Assembly: GCA_035576005.1 (NCBI GenBank)
Contig: DATLXH010000066.1
Span: forward strand, 1 to 7,920
Direction: 5' to 3'
DNA length: 7,920 bases
DNA from: DATLXH01 sp035576005
GTDB lineage: Bacteria; Acidobacteriota; Thermoanaerobaculia; Gp7-AA8
Shown here: piece after piece, positions 7,415 to 7,920 of the stretch
Layout of the letters: each line of letters opens with the position of its first letter
How positions within the stretch are numbered: the first letter of the stretch is position 1
Made by a program: the position numbers and the translations under genes
The notes under the pieces: model-generated
Database searches by the model: none
What the model was told of the DNA's origin: nothing
What the model saw: only the letters and a program-made list of their open reading frames with translations

Positions 7415-7550
7415 CAGATCCACGCCTCCGGTCAGGTCTTTCCACCGATCGCCCCTGAGGTGCGCTCGATGCTCCCCACGTCTGCCTGTCTCTCCGGAGT
7501 CCTTAATCTTCAGCATGCGAAAGGTCCTGTTCTCAATTAACCCTGCGCAC

Positions 7551-7766
7551 ATGCCTGAGCTACCGGAGGTCGAATTGTACGGGAGATACTTCGCCAGCCA
7601 CGCCTTGAGGCAACGCATCTCCGGCGTCGAAGTCCGTGACGAACGGATCCTCGGCGAGTCCCGGGCCGAAACGTTCCGCAGGAAGGGCGGAGTGGGGCCA
7701 GGTCTTGCCTTTTGCCTTTTTATCTTGCGTTCGCCCCACGGACGAGGCCACTGCTTTCTAAAGTAA
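7551..7766 (+). pseudogene. Interrupted Fpg/Nei-family DNA glycosylase (formamidopyrimidine-DNA glycosylase), N-terminal remnant
   Basis: The reading frame opens with MPELPEVE, the signature N-terminus of Fpg/MutM and Nei glycosylases. In this family Pro2 becomes the catalytic N-terminal amine and Glu3 assists in base excision and strand cleavage of oxidised DNA. Family-like sequence continues (LYGRYFASHALRQRI, then SGVEVRDERIL) to about residue 44 (FRR, ending 7682). It then passes into a low-similarity stretch encoded by an inverted-repeat element and stops at 7764-7766, giving 71 codons against about 270 in the family. The H2TH region and zinc finger are absent, so it cannot be a functional glycosylase. 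The ATG at 7551 is chosen because Pro2 must follow Met; an in-frame ATG at 7515 would bury it. It is divergent from the kinase genes. I am sure of the family but not whether it is Fpg or Nei. Confidence 0.85.
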
Positions 7767-7786
7767 ATGGGCAAAAGGCAAGACCT
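7684..7786. repeat. REP/MITE-like inverted-repeat element inside the glycosylase remnant
   Basis: Perfect 17-bp inverted arms: AGGTCTTGCCTTTTGCC at 7700-7716 and its exact complement at 7770-7786, separated by 53 bp with further partial matching inward. A second pair, GTGGGGC (7692-7698) and GCCCCAC (7733-7739), overlaps the left part. AGGA stands at 7680-7683 and at 7787-7790, flanking the element, and could be a target duplication. The arm resembles, from memory, the GGGGTCAGGTCTTGC-type repeats found near REP-associated (Y1) transposases in various bacteria. No transposase is encoded, so it would be non-autonomous. The arms are certain; the outer limits and class are inferred. Confidence 0.7.
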
Positions 7787-7920
7787 AGGAGCCTGCGTGG
7801 TAGAACGAGCAGCGGTGCGCTTTGAAGATTGTGATTAGACCATTTGGGAACGATCTTATAACGCTGTCGAGGAGACAGCGAAGTGTCACGGCGGCTTCGA
7901 GTGATCGGTAGGGCTGTTTT
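7787..7920. other. Right-end region with no supportable gene
   Basis: Directly after the repeat element one plus-strand frame reads RSLRGRT (7787-7807). This resembles the region of Fpg/Nei proteins following the interruption, but it hits TGA at 7823-7825 and shows no family motif beyond. No other frame gives recognisable protein. A 7-bp perfect hairpin lies at 7862-7880. I see nothing else. Confidence 0.5.
7862..7880. other. Hairpin
   Basis: CGCTGTC at 7862-7868 and GACAGCG at 7874-7880 form a perfect 7-bp stem with a five-base loop. No T-run follows on either strand (minus-strand sequence continues TTATAAG), so a terminator is doubtful. Confidence 0.4.

Noticed and set aside
7430..7440. 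GTCAGGTCTTT upstream of kinase 1 resembling part of the repeat-element arm
   Set aside because: Only about ten bases match and there is no partner arm nearby, so chance is adequate.
6485..7540. Long plus-strand open frame (351 codons) opposite kinase paralog 1
   Set aside because: Antisense shadow of conserved kinase codons; no ribosome site or recognisable protein family.
7266..7550. Upstream extension of the glycosylase remnant frame
   Set aside because: It runs antisense through the kinase start region, and Fpg/Nei proteins need Pro directly after the initiator Met.
7415..7550. Minus-strand TTGAGA upstream of kinase 1 as a -35 box
   Set aside because: The nearest AT-rich -10 candidate (GATTAA) lies 22 bp away, too far for a standard promoter.

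Overview
The window reads as a chromosomal fragment from a GC-rich, Gram-negative environmental bacterium, most likely an Acidobacteriota-type lineage (Vicinamibacteria or Thermoanaerobaculia-like). That placement is an inference. It rests on two Hanks-type Ser/Thr kinases with WD40-like propeller C-termini opening with a GTRLGPYEIL motif, an architecture greatly expanded in that phylum, and on exported proteins with outer-membrane character.

Layout: four full-length genes lie on the minus strand, so transcription runs from right to left. First is a transmembrane receptor kinase (4736-7387). Then comes its tandem paralog (1994-4663), a secreted DM13-domain protein (1096-1863) and a small outer-membrane beta-barrel protein (278-1099). 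The two kinases are about 90% identical over their cytoplasmic catalytic halves, but their membrane anchors and periplasmic propellers have diverged strongly. The duplication includes a 16-nt block just upstream of both start codons. The DM13 and barrel genes overlap by 4 bp (ATGA) and are almost certainly co-translated. A GC-rich hairpin (181-200) downstream of the barrel gene probably ends the unit.

Right flank (7388-7920): a divergent plus-strand gene begins with the unmistakable N-terminus of an Fpg/Nei DNA glycosylase (7551) but keeps only about 44 recognisable codons. It is then interrupted by a roughly 100-bp inverted-repeat element resembling REP/MITE elements. Beyond the element there is only a possible short trace of the same gene. 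Left flank (1-277): no convincing gene, two strong hairpins, a quasi-palindrome beside a TTGACA sequence and a doubtful 39-codon ORF.

Working model (inference): the propeller-bearing kinases sense envelope signals. The downstream pair may be an envelope redox or transport module, with a periplasmic DM13 protein working with an outer-membrane barrel, possibly under kinase control. Gene order and strand support this, but nothing in the sequence proves a functional link.
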